In this document: positions 30,801 through 40,851 of the stretch, piece by piece | Position numbering within the stretch: the stretch's first letter is position 1 | Layout: the number at the start of each line of letters is the position of its first letter | DNA from: Diphasiastrum complanatum | Taxonomy: Eukaryota > Streptophyta > Lycopodiopsida > Lycopodiales > Lycopodiaceae | Assembly: GCA_029204225.1 (NCBI GenBank) | Contig: CM055104.1 | Span: 52,010,294-52,074,293, forward strand | DNA: 64,000 nucleotides | Reading direction: 5' to 3' | Position numbers and translations under genes: made by a program | The notes under the pieces: generated by a model | Database searches by the model: none | The model's input: the letters and a program-made list of their open reading frames with translations, nothing else | Told to the model about the DNA's origin: nothing

Positions 30801-31650
30801 TAATCTTAGTAGATTTTGTTGGATCTATCTACTAAAGAGAAAGGATGAAGTGTATGATGTCTTTATCAAGCTCAAGAATGCAAGGGAGAACCAATTTTCC
30901 ACAAAGATCAAGTGCTTAAGGAGTGACAATGGTGATGAGTACATATCTACCAAGTTCAAGGTCTTTTGAGATGAGCATGGGATCAAGAAGGAGTATACAA
31001 CATAAAGGACCCCACAACAAAATGGAGTGGCTAAAAGGAAGAATAGGACTTTATGTGAAAGTCCCAAATCCATGAGTTTAAGTGCTAATCTTGACAAACC
31101 ATTTTGTGATCAAGCTTTGTTGTGTGCCAATTTCTTGTGCAATAGGTGGCTGAGTGCTATTTTGGATGGAAGGACACCTTTTGAGATGCTATTCAAGAGG
31201 AGGCCAAGTGTCAACTTTCTAAGAACCTTTGGATGCACATGCTATGTCAACATTACCCCTGATGATAGGACCAAGGAGGATCCATCTTCAAGAAGAGGTA
31301 TTTTTGTTGGATATATTGAGGTGAGTAAAGCCTACAAGGTTTACATTCCTTCTACTAACAAAGTGATTGTTTGTAGAGATGTCATCTTTGATAAGGGGAA
31401 TATTTCAATAGTGTCTTCAAGCATGATTGATAAAGGTGTGTATGAATCTAACATTCTTGATGTTGATGTAAAAGATTCTACTTTGGATGGTGATGATGAT
31501 GGACCTTCATCAAGTCAAAAGCCAAGGAGAACATCAAGGAAAAGACAAGTACCTTCAAGGCTCACATATGATGAAAAGGATAAGCAAGTAGTTTTTGGAA
31601 ATTATGTTGCTTTCCTAACCTCTTTTGATGAACCTACAAGTGTAGATGAA
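30801..31650 (+). pseudogene. Copia A integrase
   Basis: The frame contains LSRFCWIYLLKRKDEVYDVF, KCLRSDNGDEYISTKF (catalytic Asp of the D-D-E triad, in SDNG), and after a stop (30967) TPQQNGVAKRKNRTL with the usual glutamate position altered. The C-terminal block follows (FEMLFKRRPSVNFLRTFGC, RRGIFVGYIEVSKAYKVY, VIVCRDVIFDKGN). The first catalytic Asp block is lost through the gag-integrase fusion. The enzyme inserts cDNA into the genome; this copy cannot be active. Confidence 0.88.
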
Positions 31651-32078
31651 GCAAGGAAAGAAAAGGAGTGGATCCAAGTAATGGATCTTGAGTATCAGAT
31701 TCTTATGAAGAATAAAACATCTTTTGGTGGATCTTCTTGTGTAGATGATACTATGCAAGTAGATGGATGTTTTCATGTTTTTACAACAAGTAATGAATCT
31801 GGAAAACAAATTTTGCTCAATGACTTTGATGGTCAAGTTGAAGATCAAGAGGTTGATCTCAAAGGGCTTCAAGTAGTCAAAAGGAAAGTTGGCAATTTGG
31901 AGCTAGTCAAGAGCATCAAAGGAGAGTCAATTGGCAAAGATGTTATGGATATGTTTTTGCAGGTTATTGAAGACTCAAGTAAGGTCAAAGGAGTAGCAAG
32001 GAAGTGTCATTCAAGTTTACTTTATTTGTTTTATCTCATGTTTGAGCAATTTTATGTGGATGTGTGCAAACTAGCTAC
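31651..32078 (+). pseudogene. Copia A pol segment replacing reverse transcriptase (5' part)
   Basis: After a standard copia entry (FDEPTSVDEARKEKEWIQVM, DLEYQILMKNKT) the frame continues open but no longer as reverse transcriptase: TMQVDGCFHVFTTSNESGKQ, FDGQVEDQEVDLKGLQVVK, SIKGESIGKDVMDMFLQVIE, SSKVKGVARKCHSSLLYLFY, LMFEQFYVDVCKL. It is then cut by the Beta insertion at 32084 and resumes at 36911. None of the F-x-P, YGLKQ or Y-x-DD blocks is present. Copia C has a homologous segment at 8809-9270. Confidence 0.6.
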
Positions 32079-32083
32079 ATTGG
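32079..32083 (+). repeat. Target site duplication ATTGG (left of Beta)
   Basis: ATTGG directly before the Beta LTR, repeated at 36911-36915. Confidence 0.88.
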
Positions 32084-33326
32084 TGTTGTAAAGCTACCTT
32101 TACAAAGCTTTACTTCTCGCGCCATCGGCGCCAGCTATGTTCCCGGCGCCAACAGCGCCCTGCTGCTCCCGGCACCAACGGCGCCGGTGCAGCTCCCGGC
32201 ACCACTGTGATCAGAATCCAGCTGGCGCCAAGTTCCTATGGCTGAAAATCTTTGATCGGTTCTAGCGGAGTCCAGAGAGCTCAGATCGATGTGCAATCAC
32301 CTCACACGATCTAGGCATGATTAAAGGAAGCCTAGGGATCAATAAAATCTAGAGAGAGAAAATGACTTTCTAGAAAGAGAAAATTCTAGAGAGAGAGAAA
32401 CGTGCTCTACCAGCTTGGGTAGAGTGCTTGGTATGAGGGGGGTGCCGAATCACACCAATACTATAGGGGAGTGCGGGTTGCGACTCAGGACGAGCTCCAA
32501 CCAAGTCTCAGCCTCCCTTGCTGGAATGTTGTCATGGCTCTCGCCTTGGCATGCTAGCACCCCGGAGACTAGGGTCGGTCACACACTTGAAATGTAACCT
32601 TCTCAGATTTATCAATAAAGTGGGATTTTTCTCAAATTGACTCTGATTACCTTCTGGGTTTCAGTGTTCGGTAAAAGCGCCAGTTGTAAGGCCGCTTCCA
32701 AATTTTTAAGTTGGCACATAGTTGAGGATCGTATCCCGGGACGCCAGCGGTATGTCGTCGGGACCATTCTATCTGTGGCGCCTGCCGTATGCTGTCGGGA
32801 CCATTTGGTCTAGAAACTGGTTGTTTCCATATCTGTCGCGGCTTGTGGTTCTGAGTGTTCCTTGCATGAACGTGAATGGGTTAAGCTCTTGGGGAACGGG
32901 CTCTAACCTGTCGGTTGAGTTGGATGGCTTGCTTGGGTGGAAGTTACATGTTTATGGCTGTCCAGTCTGGTGTGGCGCCAGGTTGGCTTCCAACGCTCGT
33001 GACAAAGCTTTCAGTTGGTTAAGTCTGATGTAAGTTAGACCGCTTGCTTGGAATGGATGTTACTCGTTTGTAATGAAGCTTCGAGTTGGTTAAGTTTGAT
33101 GTATGTCGAGCGGCTTGCTTGGAGGGAAGTTACCCACATCGGGACCCCCGATCTGGCATGGCGCCAGGTTGGATCTCAATGTTGGTTTTCGGAACTTCAA
33201 GTTGGTTAAGTCTGATCGTTGTTGGCGAGTTGACTGCTTGTATGTCAAGTGGATTTGGATGTCAAGAGTTGAAGGCTGGGAAGCTAAGTCGTGGTTCCCG
33301 GCTCCCTTTGGGATGCCTGCGCTACA
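32084..33326 (+). repeat. 5' LTR of Beta
   Basis: 1,243 bp starting TGTTGTAAAGCTACC and ending GCGCTACA, immediately before TG + TGGTATCAGAGCC. Homologous throughout to 35724-36910. It contains GGCGCC-rich repeats near its start (32120-32200), expanded relative to the 3' copy. Confidence 0.92.
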
Positions 33327-35723
33327 TGTGGTATCAGAGCCGACTGTCCGGTCAGCTATGCGGATCTCATGGAAATGGCCACGGTTTGGGGTTCATCAAG
33401 ACAACTGTTGTGCAAGGTGCTGCCCACAGTGTAAGCATGGGTGCGTCCATGGTCGAGGTGGTTGGCAAGACGGGGGCTTGATGAGTCAAAGTGCTACCCT
33501 TGAGGTGTAAGCACGGTCAGTTTCCGCGGTTCAGGCCTGGCGCCATCTGCACATAGGACAGATGAGGCAATGTGCTGCCATTAGGTTGGTGTAAGCACGG
33601 TCTGTGCCTTGTGGGGTGCGGGGTGAAATATTCGCGATGGCCACCGTTTGTTTAGCTATAAGGGCTATCGACCAAATTTGGTGGGGGCGTTACTGAGGCA
33701 ATGTGCTGCCTAACGGTGAAAGCACGGGTGCGTCCACGATTGGAGGGTACGTTGCCAATCGTTTAGCTATAAGGGCTATCGACTAGATTTGGTGGGGGCG
33801 TTACTGAGGCAATGTGCTGCCTAACGGTGAAAGCACGGGTACGTCCACGGGGGTGGTATATTCAAGGATAGCTGCCGATCGTTTAGCTATAAGGGCTATC
33901 GACCAAAAAGCGGTGGGGCGTGACTGAGGCAATGTGCTGCTTAGTGGTGAAAGCACAGATAGTTGGAGGGGTGTCCTATGTGGGCTGATTCTGTGATCGA
34001 TTTGTATGGGCGCGGCCAGGCAAAGGTCCGTTGGCAGGACCATCTCAAAGGGGGACCTTGTCTTTGTTACTTGTTAGTAAACCTGCCTGAGTGTCTTACT
34101 TGTATGTATTCGTGGTGAGTCTTAGTACTCGTGCTTTGCCTGGTTTGCATGATTGCTTGTGATACAATGAGCTGATGGCTCAAGAAGGAACCTTTTCTTT
34201 TGAAGGCTGATACCATCAAACAAAGAGGACTACAAAATCTGTGGGGCGGATTTGCAATTCAAGTACTCGCACGTGAACGGCAACGAAACGACTCAATGTT
34301 TGCAAAGGATGGATGGCTAGCCTGTTTCTTGGGTTAGTTTCATTTGCGACAACGCCCACCAGACGCAAGCAGGAAGTCAAAAGTTGGCAAGGGTGATTTC
34401 AAGGGAGATCTTCTATGGAGCAGTTGGTCTTCATTTTGGGACGGCCACCTTCGGAACTGAAACTCACTGAGCATGGGTGATATCCAGTATCAGTTGGGTT
34501 TTTCCTCAAAGGGGGAAGACTAGGGTCCTCTTCAGAGATTGGCAACAAGTTGGATCGAGCCATAATCCTAGCAGATGGGAAGCAAAGTGTTGGAAAGGCT
34601 TTTTGTTCGAAGAACTCTACTCTAAGTCCGATCAGCTGATTTTATAAGTGAAGGGGAACTATCACACACACCTCTCTCTTGGGGCAAATTTTGAATGAAA
34701 GTTGATCAAAACGGGGGCAAATTCAAGGTGACCTAGCCATACGATGAGGAAACATATGAGTACGCTGGCTTGTGTTACGTGTAAGGTAGCTGATCAATGA
34801 AGGAACTGTGAAAGTTGAGTCTTGCATGAGAGACTTGGTATTTCAAACGGACGCTAAGGGACAGTTCGCGTTGAAATCGGACTAGTGCAAACTCTGGGTG
34901 CATGTGTCTGATTCAAAGAGAGCTACTTGAAGCCAAGCTCGATGTACACTTCTTGTTTTGACTGTGAGGCAACTGACCAATGATGGAATTGTGAAAGTCA
35001 AGTTTTGCGCGACGGACATGGTGCTTCAAACAAATGCGAAGAGATAGTTCGGATGCGGATCAAACTGGTGCGACCCTTTGGCTTTCCACGAGGTCAATGG
35101 TTACATTTGGACTGATTCAAAAGAGCTACTTCAAGCTAAGTGAGAGGTGCATTGCGGAGTACTCAATCTTTGCCTACCTTAAAGAGCCAAGATAGAAAAG
35201 TATCAAGATCAAGCTGGGACAAGGAGAGACATCAAGGTGCAGAAGCAACAAGGCACGGAGTGGACCATAAAGTGGGCAATCAAATGATAAATCCTTTGGC
35301 TCATGGAGCCTTGATACCTGTGCGGAACTGATCAAATTTGGAGCTCAGGGAGCTCAACACAAAGTGCATCAAGGACAAATCAGGAGCTCAAAGGAGTTCC
35401 AAAGTCGAAAGTCAGAAGCGACAGGGGCGAACATTTCAAAGAAAGGCCTCTATCACCAGTTAATAAGGTTCTTGGGTTTTACGAAAGCGATATCAAATCT
35501 ATGCTTTTCCCAGACAAAGATATATTTTCAAGTTATGTAATTTTCCAGTACAAAGAACTAAGCCTCCGACTTGTGGTGTGCCAGCTTCAATGTTAATAAA
35601 AAGTGGCCAGTAAATTGAACACTGTGCCAAGTAACTTAAATGTATAGCTATTTTAATTGGGAGACACCTTTACTTTAATCTGACATCTGATGAGGACATC
35701 AGATTTTATAAAGGTGGGGTGGA
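33327..35723 (+). other. Beta interior: tandem repeats, no coding
   Basis: Two repeat groups are visible. The first (33540-33960) has three copies of a ~111-120-bp unit with TTTAGCTATAAGGGCTATCG at 33651, 33762 and 33882 and GAGGCAATGTGCTGCC in each. The second (about 34785-35125) has two copies of a ~182-bp unit with GAACTGTGAAAGTTGAGT-like and GAGCTACTT(G/C)AAGC bases. Open frames are short and unlike any Gag or Pol. The repeats may act as packaging or RNA-structure signals; that is inference. Confidence 0.65.
33540..33960 (+). repeat. Tandem repeat, ~111-120-bp unit x3-4 (Beta interior)
   Basis: Each unit contains TAGCTATAAGGGCTATCGAC, then GGTGGGGGCGTTACTGAGGC and a variant of GTGCTGCCTAACGGTGAAAG followed by CACGGGT(G/A)CGTCCACG. 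Starts of the marker are at 33651, 33762 and 33882. Confidence 0.85.
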
Positions 35724-36910
35724 TGTTGTAAAGCTACCTTTACAAAGCTTTACTTCCGGCGCCAGCTATGTCCCCGGCGTCGGCGCCGCTCCCGGCGCCA
35801 CTGTGATCAAAATCCAGCCGGCGCCAAGTTCCTATGGCTGAAAATCTTTGATCGGTTCTAGCGGAGTCCAGAGAGCTCAGATCGATGTGCAATCACCTCA
35901 CATGATCTAGGCATGATTAAAGGAAACCTGGGGATCAATAAAATCTAGAGAGAGAAAATGACTTTCTAGAAAGAGAAAATCCTAGAGAAAGAAAAACGTG
36001 CTCTACCAGCTTGGGTAGAGTGCTTGGTATGAGGGGGGGTGCCGAATCACACCAATATTATAGGGGAGTGCGGGTTGCGACTCAGGACGAGCTCCAACCA
36101 AGTCTCAGCCTCCCTTGCTGGAATGTTGTCATGGCTCTGGCCTTGGCATGCTAGCACCCCGGAGACTAGGGTCGGTCACACACTTGAAATGTAACCTTCT
36201 CAGATTTATCAATAAAGTGAGATTTTTCTCAAACTGACTCTAATTACCTTCTGGATTTCAGTGTTTGGTAAAAGCGCCAGTTGTAAGGCCGCTTCCAAAT
36301 TTTTAAGTTGGCACATAGTTGAGGGTCGTATCCCGGGATGCCAGTGGTATGCCGTCGAGACCATTCGGTCTGTGGTGCCAGCGGTATGCTGTCGGGACCA
36401 TTTGGTCCAGGAACTGGTTGTTTCCATATTTGTCGCGGCTTGTGGTTCTGAGTGTTCCTTGCATGAACGTGAATTGGTTAAGCTCTTGGGGAACGGGCTC
36501 TAACCTGTCGGTTGAGTTGGATGGCTTGCTTGGGTGGAAGTTACCTGTTTATGGCTGTCCAGTCTGGCGTAGCGCCAGGTTGGCTTCCAGCGCTCGTGCC
36601 GAAGCTTTCAGCTGGTTAAGTCTGATGTAAGTCAGACCGCTTGCGTGGAATGGATGTTACTCGTTTCTAACGAAGCTTCGAGTTGGTTAAGTTTGATGTA
36701 TGTCGGGCGGCTTGCTTGGAGGGAAGTCACCCACATCGAGACCCCTGATCTGGCATGGCGCCAGGTTGGATCTCAATGTTGGTTTTCGGAACTTCAAGTT
36801 GGTTTTTGGCGAGTTGGCTGCTTGTATGTCAAGTGGATTTGGATGGCAAGAGTTGAAGACTGGGAAGCTAAGTCGTGGTTCCCGGCTCCTTTTGGGATGC
36901 CTGCGCTACA
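35724..36910 (+). repeat. 3' LTR of Beta
   Basis: 1,187 bp, TGTTGTAAAGCTACC...GCGCTACA, followed by the target duplication ATTGG. Differences from the 5' LTR are scattered substitutions and a shorter GGCGCC block and other small deletions. Confidence 0.92.
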
Positions 36911-37430
36911 ATTGGTGAGCATCATTTTGATGTTGGATTTGTACTAGCATTCTTGGCTGGTTTTGCTGATGGAAATGAAGCCTTTGGAGGTTCATTATAT
37001 CACTCATTCATGATCAAGTCATCAAGGTATGATGGTATCTTGTGGCAAGATGGACATGGAGGCTCATTCATGGAGTGTCATGATGGATACATGGCAACAA
37101 AGGACAAAGAAGGAGGAAACATGCAAGAAAATGTTGATCACTCACATTTATTGTTTGTTTGTTGTATTTTTCCAAAGAGTGTAGAGTTGGAAGCATGGGG
37201 GAATCATCTCACTTACATTCTATGTGATTCTTCATTCCTCATTGAAGTGGTATTGCAACATTTTGTGAGGGAGCAAGTCATTGCAAAGGAGGTGGAGCTT
37301 CAACATGTGTCCTCAAGGGAATGTGTAGCTGATATATTCACCAAAGCATTGGGAAACGACTTGTTCATGAAGCATAGAACATCACTTGGAGTGTTATTAA
37401 AGTCTATGTTAAAACTAGTTGAAGAGAGAG
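36911..37430 (+). pseudogene. Copia A pol 3' end: substituted segment and RNase H tail
   Basis: Continuing after Beta, the frame reads HHFDVGFVLAFLAGFADGNE, AFGGSLYHSFMIKSSRYDG, ILWQDGHGGSFMECHDGYMA and KSVELEAWGNHLTYILCDSS. It then rejoins a standard copia C-terminus: LQHFVREQVIAKEVELQHV and ECVADIFTKALGNDLFMKHR. The frame ends at 37435. So the substituted segment is in frame with both the pol N-terminal entry and the RNase H tail. The first part matches copia C (9100-8870) closely, including the D-G-N-E and G-G-S-L-Y-H-S-F blocks. Confidence 0.75.
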
Positions 37431-37725
37431 TGTGAAAGATTCAACTAGTTTTCCATATTTGGCAAATTGAGGCCAACTTTGTTTTTAGACTTAGAGATTG
37501 ACTTTTCAAAGTTCATTAGTTTAAGTATCATTTGAATAAATACTTTTTGAACGTGTGGTAAAGTTAGAAGATGAGTTTGAGTAGATTCGAATTTGAATGT
37601 TGGATACTTTGAATCTAGACCAAAAAATAGTAGGGTTAGCATTTTGGAAGGAAAACCAAGTGGCCAAATAGGTTTTGGACCTGTTATAAAAGGAGAAAAC
37701 TCGTGGAGAGACAAATCTTCTCTCA
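37431..37725 (+). repeat. 3' LTR of copia A, truncated
   Basis: Starts TGTGAAAGATTCAAC right after the purine run GAAGAGAGAG and aligns with the first ~300 bases of 26743-27390, ending after the TATA box region (TCTTCTCTC). The remaining ~350 bases are lost where the AT-rich block begins. Confidence 0.8.
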
Positions 37726-38654
37726 TATAAAAAGTTATCTATCTTGACTTTATGGGTTTGACAAAGTTTTGTAGTCAATCATCTTGGTGTCATTAGTAGA
37801 TAGGGCCAATTTTGGCTTTAGTGGTAAAAAGTCATGTACACATGTTTTTTGATGATTAAGCCAAAAAACATGATGACCAAAAAACAGAGAAGTGACTTGA
37901 AGACCCATTTTTTTAAAATTTACTAAATTTTTCTAAAAAGTATCTAAATTTAAAATACTTCAAATAAATATATTGTAATGGTATAAAAATGTTGTATTTT
38001 GCAAAAACATAATTTAAGCTACAAAAATTTGGTCAATAGATTTTTATAAATAGCTTAAAATTAGCTTACATTAAATAATAATACTATTTATAATAAAATC
38101 ATTAGATACACAACCACTAAAATACCTAAAAAATATTTTTTGCTTACTAAAAACAAATGTTATAGTTTTTTTTTGAAATTTTAAAAATTTTCTAAACAAT
38201 TCTTGTATCGAAAAAAATATTTTTAAAATTATGTTAAAAATTTGAATCAATGTTTTTTAAAATTTTAAATTTTTGAAAATCTTTACTTTCACCCATGTAA
38301 GTTTATTAAATATCTAAACATTAAATAAACGCAAATAAAATTACTTTACAATAATCAAGACTAAATTATTTGTGATAATATCTAAATCACCCTGAAAAAA
38401 TATAGATTTTTTTTTCATTTTTCATAATTTTTAATAATATTTTTTTTACAAAAAATATTATAAAAATACATCTAAAACTAAAATATTGTAACTTGATAAA
38501 TCATTACAATTATAGTTTTTGGTAATAATTATCAATGTTAAAATTTTTAAAATGTTTCAAATTTTAAATTTTAAATCGTTAAAAAATAAATTTAAAAATA
38601 TTAAATCAATCAAAAAGAATTCAAAACACAATACATCAAAAAATATAAACACAA
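37726..38654. other. Extremely AT-rich spacer
   Basis: No genes. Runs of A and T dominate between 37900 and 38650. It forms the left margin of the methyltransferase/DUF7869-like block; I found no terminal inverted repeat. Confidence 0.5.
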
Positions 38655-39819
38655 TTATTCTTTAAAACAAAAGAGAATTTTTAATTTCCAAAAATCATCG
38701 ATGTCATTTACATCTTTTTCTTTTGCTTTTTCTTGAGTAGCCACTGTACTATCAAGTGGCACCTCTTCTACAATTTTCTCGACTACAGTTACTACATTGT
38801 AATCTTGATCCAAGACATTAGCAAATTCTCCTGTGTCGCCTACTTTTCCGCTAGCAGGAGGTTGAGGTTCCTTGGACAAGGGAATTATTGTATCCTCGCT
38901 GTCAAACTCTTTTCCACCTCAGATAATTCATCTGGCAAAATTGAAAGAGATTTCATTCTCATTTTTATAAAATCAACTAAATTAGTATCTAAATCTACTA
39001 CAGCAACATGTCTGTCTTTTTTAATAGCACATGCGCTCGTAGTGCTGCTACTGCTAAATAAATCTAAAACTCAATCAGTTGGGTGAGAAAAAATATCAAT
39101 TAAATGATTAATTAATTGTTGTGGCTTTTGGTAGGGACAAGCCACGGAACCCGTTATTGGATTTTTTAGTTTTTTTGTCACAATTGGATACTGGAACAAG
39201 TTTTCAAAACTTGTCAGTCCGGAAGTGTTATAATACAGCATCGAGCGTTTGTCATCCAAAAAATAATAACCGATGGTTATGTATTCTATTTCATTGCAAA
39301 GTCGAGCTCCTCTCGAGTTCTTGACATTGGGCTTGTACCTGACATGGAACATTACAAGTAAAATCAATTTAAAATTTTAATTTTAAAATAAAAAATTTAA
39401 AATAAAATTATGCATTAAAATACGAATTGATAATTCATGAACTTAAGAACTTACCACACAGCATTCTCAATTCCTACATTACAGAAAGTTAGTAAAGCTT
39501 TCTATACTGATGCTGACTGCCAAGAATAATGAAAAATAACAACTTTCCAAATTGGAGAAGTTGTGACTTCAAGAAAGTCCTGTATAAAACTATGGATTTC
39601 AGTGAATTTGAAAGGAGTATCATCATTTAATAATTCTTTCATCTGAAATCCATATGGTATATCGGCGATGCCGAGTGTATAAGGCCTTTTTCTTAAAAAA
39701 TTTGAAGTTTTTCTGCAATCGTCCTCCTCAACAGAGTAAAAGCATGTTTGATCATCGACACTTTTGAGAATGTAGGTCTCTAATGGATTCTCCTCCGCAA
39801 TGGTCTCACTCCGTGCCAA
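38655..39819 (-). pseudogene. DNA methyltransferase-like gene (beta-class motif order), spliced
   Basis: Minus-strand order: the exon ending at 39455 has RKRPYTLGIADIPYGFQM (motif IV-like DIPY at about 39663-39652) and SFIQDFLEVTTSPIW. It then passes a TAG (39504-39502) into KALLTFCNVGIENAVW. A GT-AG intron (39454-39339, 116 nt, GTAAGT donor) joins in frame to YKPNVKNSRGARLCNEIEY, then YQKPQQLINHLIDIFSHPTD. A TGA (39073-39071) precedes VLDLFSSSSTTSACA (motif I-like; usual FSGSGTT) and RHVAVVDLDTNLVDFIKMR. The acidic tail SKEPQPPASGKVGDTGEFA ends at 38655. DPPY-like motif before FxG plus the KPxxLxxxLI block is typical of N6-adenine/N4-cytosine DNA methyltransferases (N6_N4_Mtase). Catalysis is unlikely now. 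Upstream exons are listed separately. Confidence 0.7.
39339..39454 (-). other. Intron, 116 nt, of the methyltransferase-like gene
   Basis: Donor TG|GTAAGTTC and acceptor CCATGTCAG|GTAC on the minus strand. Removal restores TGG TAC AAG and fuses the two conserved exons; unspliced, the frame stops at the TAA inside the donor. Confidence 0.7.
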
Positions 39820-40326
39820 TCTCTCTCCGTCCCTTTTTTTCTGTTTTTGCCTTCAGAATATGTCTCTTGAATTGCTCTGGAAGGACTTTGTTTTTTTTGT
39901 CTTCGGGAGACTGAAAAGGAAAAAGCTATGCTTAGCATGGGAGACAAAAAATATAAAATAAAATAGGAGACTTAACTTATCAAAAAATAATAATTAAATA
40001 AAAAAGCTATTAATAATAAAATATAGAAAATAGAAAATAAACAATTAATAAGCACCTATGCTAAGCATGGGTGAAATAAATACCATGTCTCTAAACAAAA
40101 TCAGAAATGGACTCAGGACTTCATTTCGGCTGCTAAGAGGATAAAGCCTCTGGCACTCATCGAAATCTTAACAATTTAACCCTGTCACAAGGGCTTCTTG
40201 AACTTTCATAAATAATTTGTGCCTGTATTTAAAAAATACAATTGTTAAAAATCCAACCAAATTATAAAAATCATTTTATTAAAAAAGGTAACATGAAAAT
40301 AAATATTCAAATTATGATTATTACCT

Positions 40327-40850
40327 CTAAAATTCTTTTCTCATTTCTGTCAGGGAAAGTTGACCATCGACAACTCTTGAAAGAACACTTATTATTAGCT
40401 CTGAAGAGTTAATCCCTTGCATATTCTTCCACTCTGATATTCCCATTTCAGTAGGGATTGGCTTCAGAGTTTGAGTGCTCACAACATTTTTTTTTGGACT
40501 TTGAGGCACCCTGAGCAAGTTGGCCTTTTATTTGGAAAGTTTCCTACTTATCAAAAATTTTATCAATAAAAGCCCACACCTGAAATAAAATAAAAAAATT
40601 TAATTGATAAAGAATTTAACCAATATTAAAATTGAGTTCAAAATTTTAGTCTGATAAAAATAATCTAAAAAGATTATAACATATATTATGACCAGAGCAT
40701 TCCATGATGAGCATAGCCAAACAAATTACCTGGCCACTATAAAAAACAAGCTGAAAAAAAATTATGGTATTTAGTAAGGCTCTGCGTAGAATTTTTCGAA
40801 TCAAAAGGCAGGTCTGTCTCTTGAGCACATAGTGCTTTCAGCTCAAGTTG
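40327..40850 (-). pseudogene. Possible N-terminal exons of the methyltransferase-like gene
   Basis: The minus-strand frame 40518-40327 has PSPKKNVVSTQTLKPIPTEM-like and ISEWKNMQGINSSELIISVL residues, without a known motif. Another short frame lies at 40828-40646. Both are on the same strand as the methyltransferase-like exons with AT-rich gaps (40520-40640, 39830-40320) that could be introns. The assignment to the same gene is inference from strand and spacing. Confidence 0.35.
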
Positions 40851-40851
40851 A

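Larger units (their letters stand above)
32084..36910 (+). mobile_element. LTR retroelement Beta (complete, non-coding)
   Basis: A 4,827-bp element has two LTRs of ~1.2 kb, primer site TGGTATCAGAGCC (33329-33341), purine tract AAAGGTGGGGTGGA (35710-35723) before the 3' LTR, and target duplication ATTGG on both sides. The ~2.4-kb interior has no frame with retroelement domains. Beta interrupts copia A pol exactly between CKLA and HHFDVG-coding bases, so it is younger than copia A. It fits the LARD type, which depends on proteins from other elements. Confidence 0.93.

Noticed and set aside
33086-33510. 131- and 135-codon plus-strand frames in the Beta LTR
   Set aside because: They cross the LTR/primer-site border, overlap each other, and have no retroelement or host motif.
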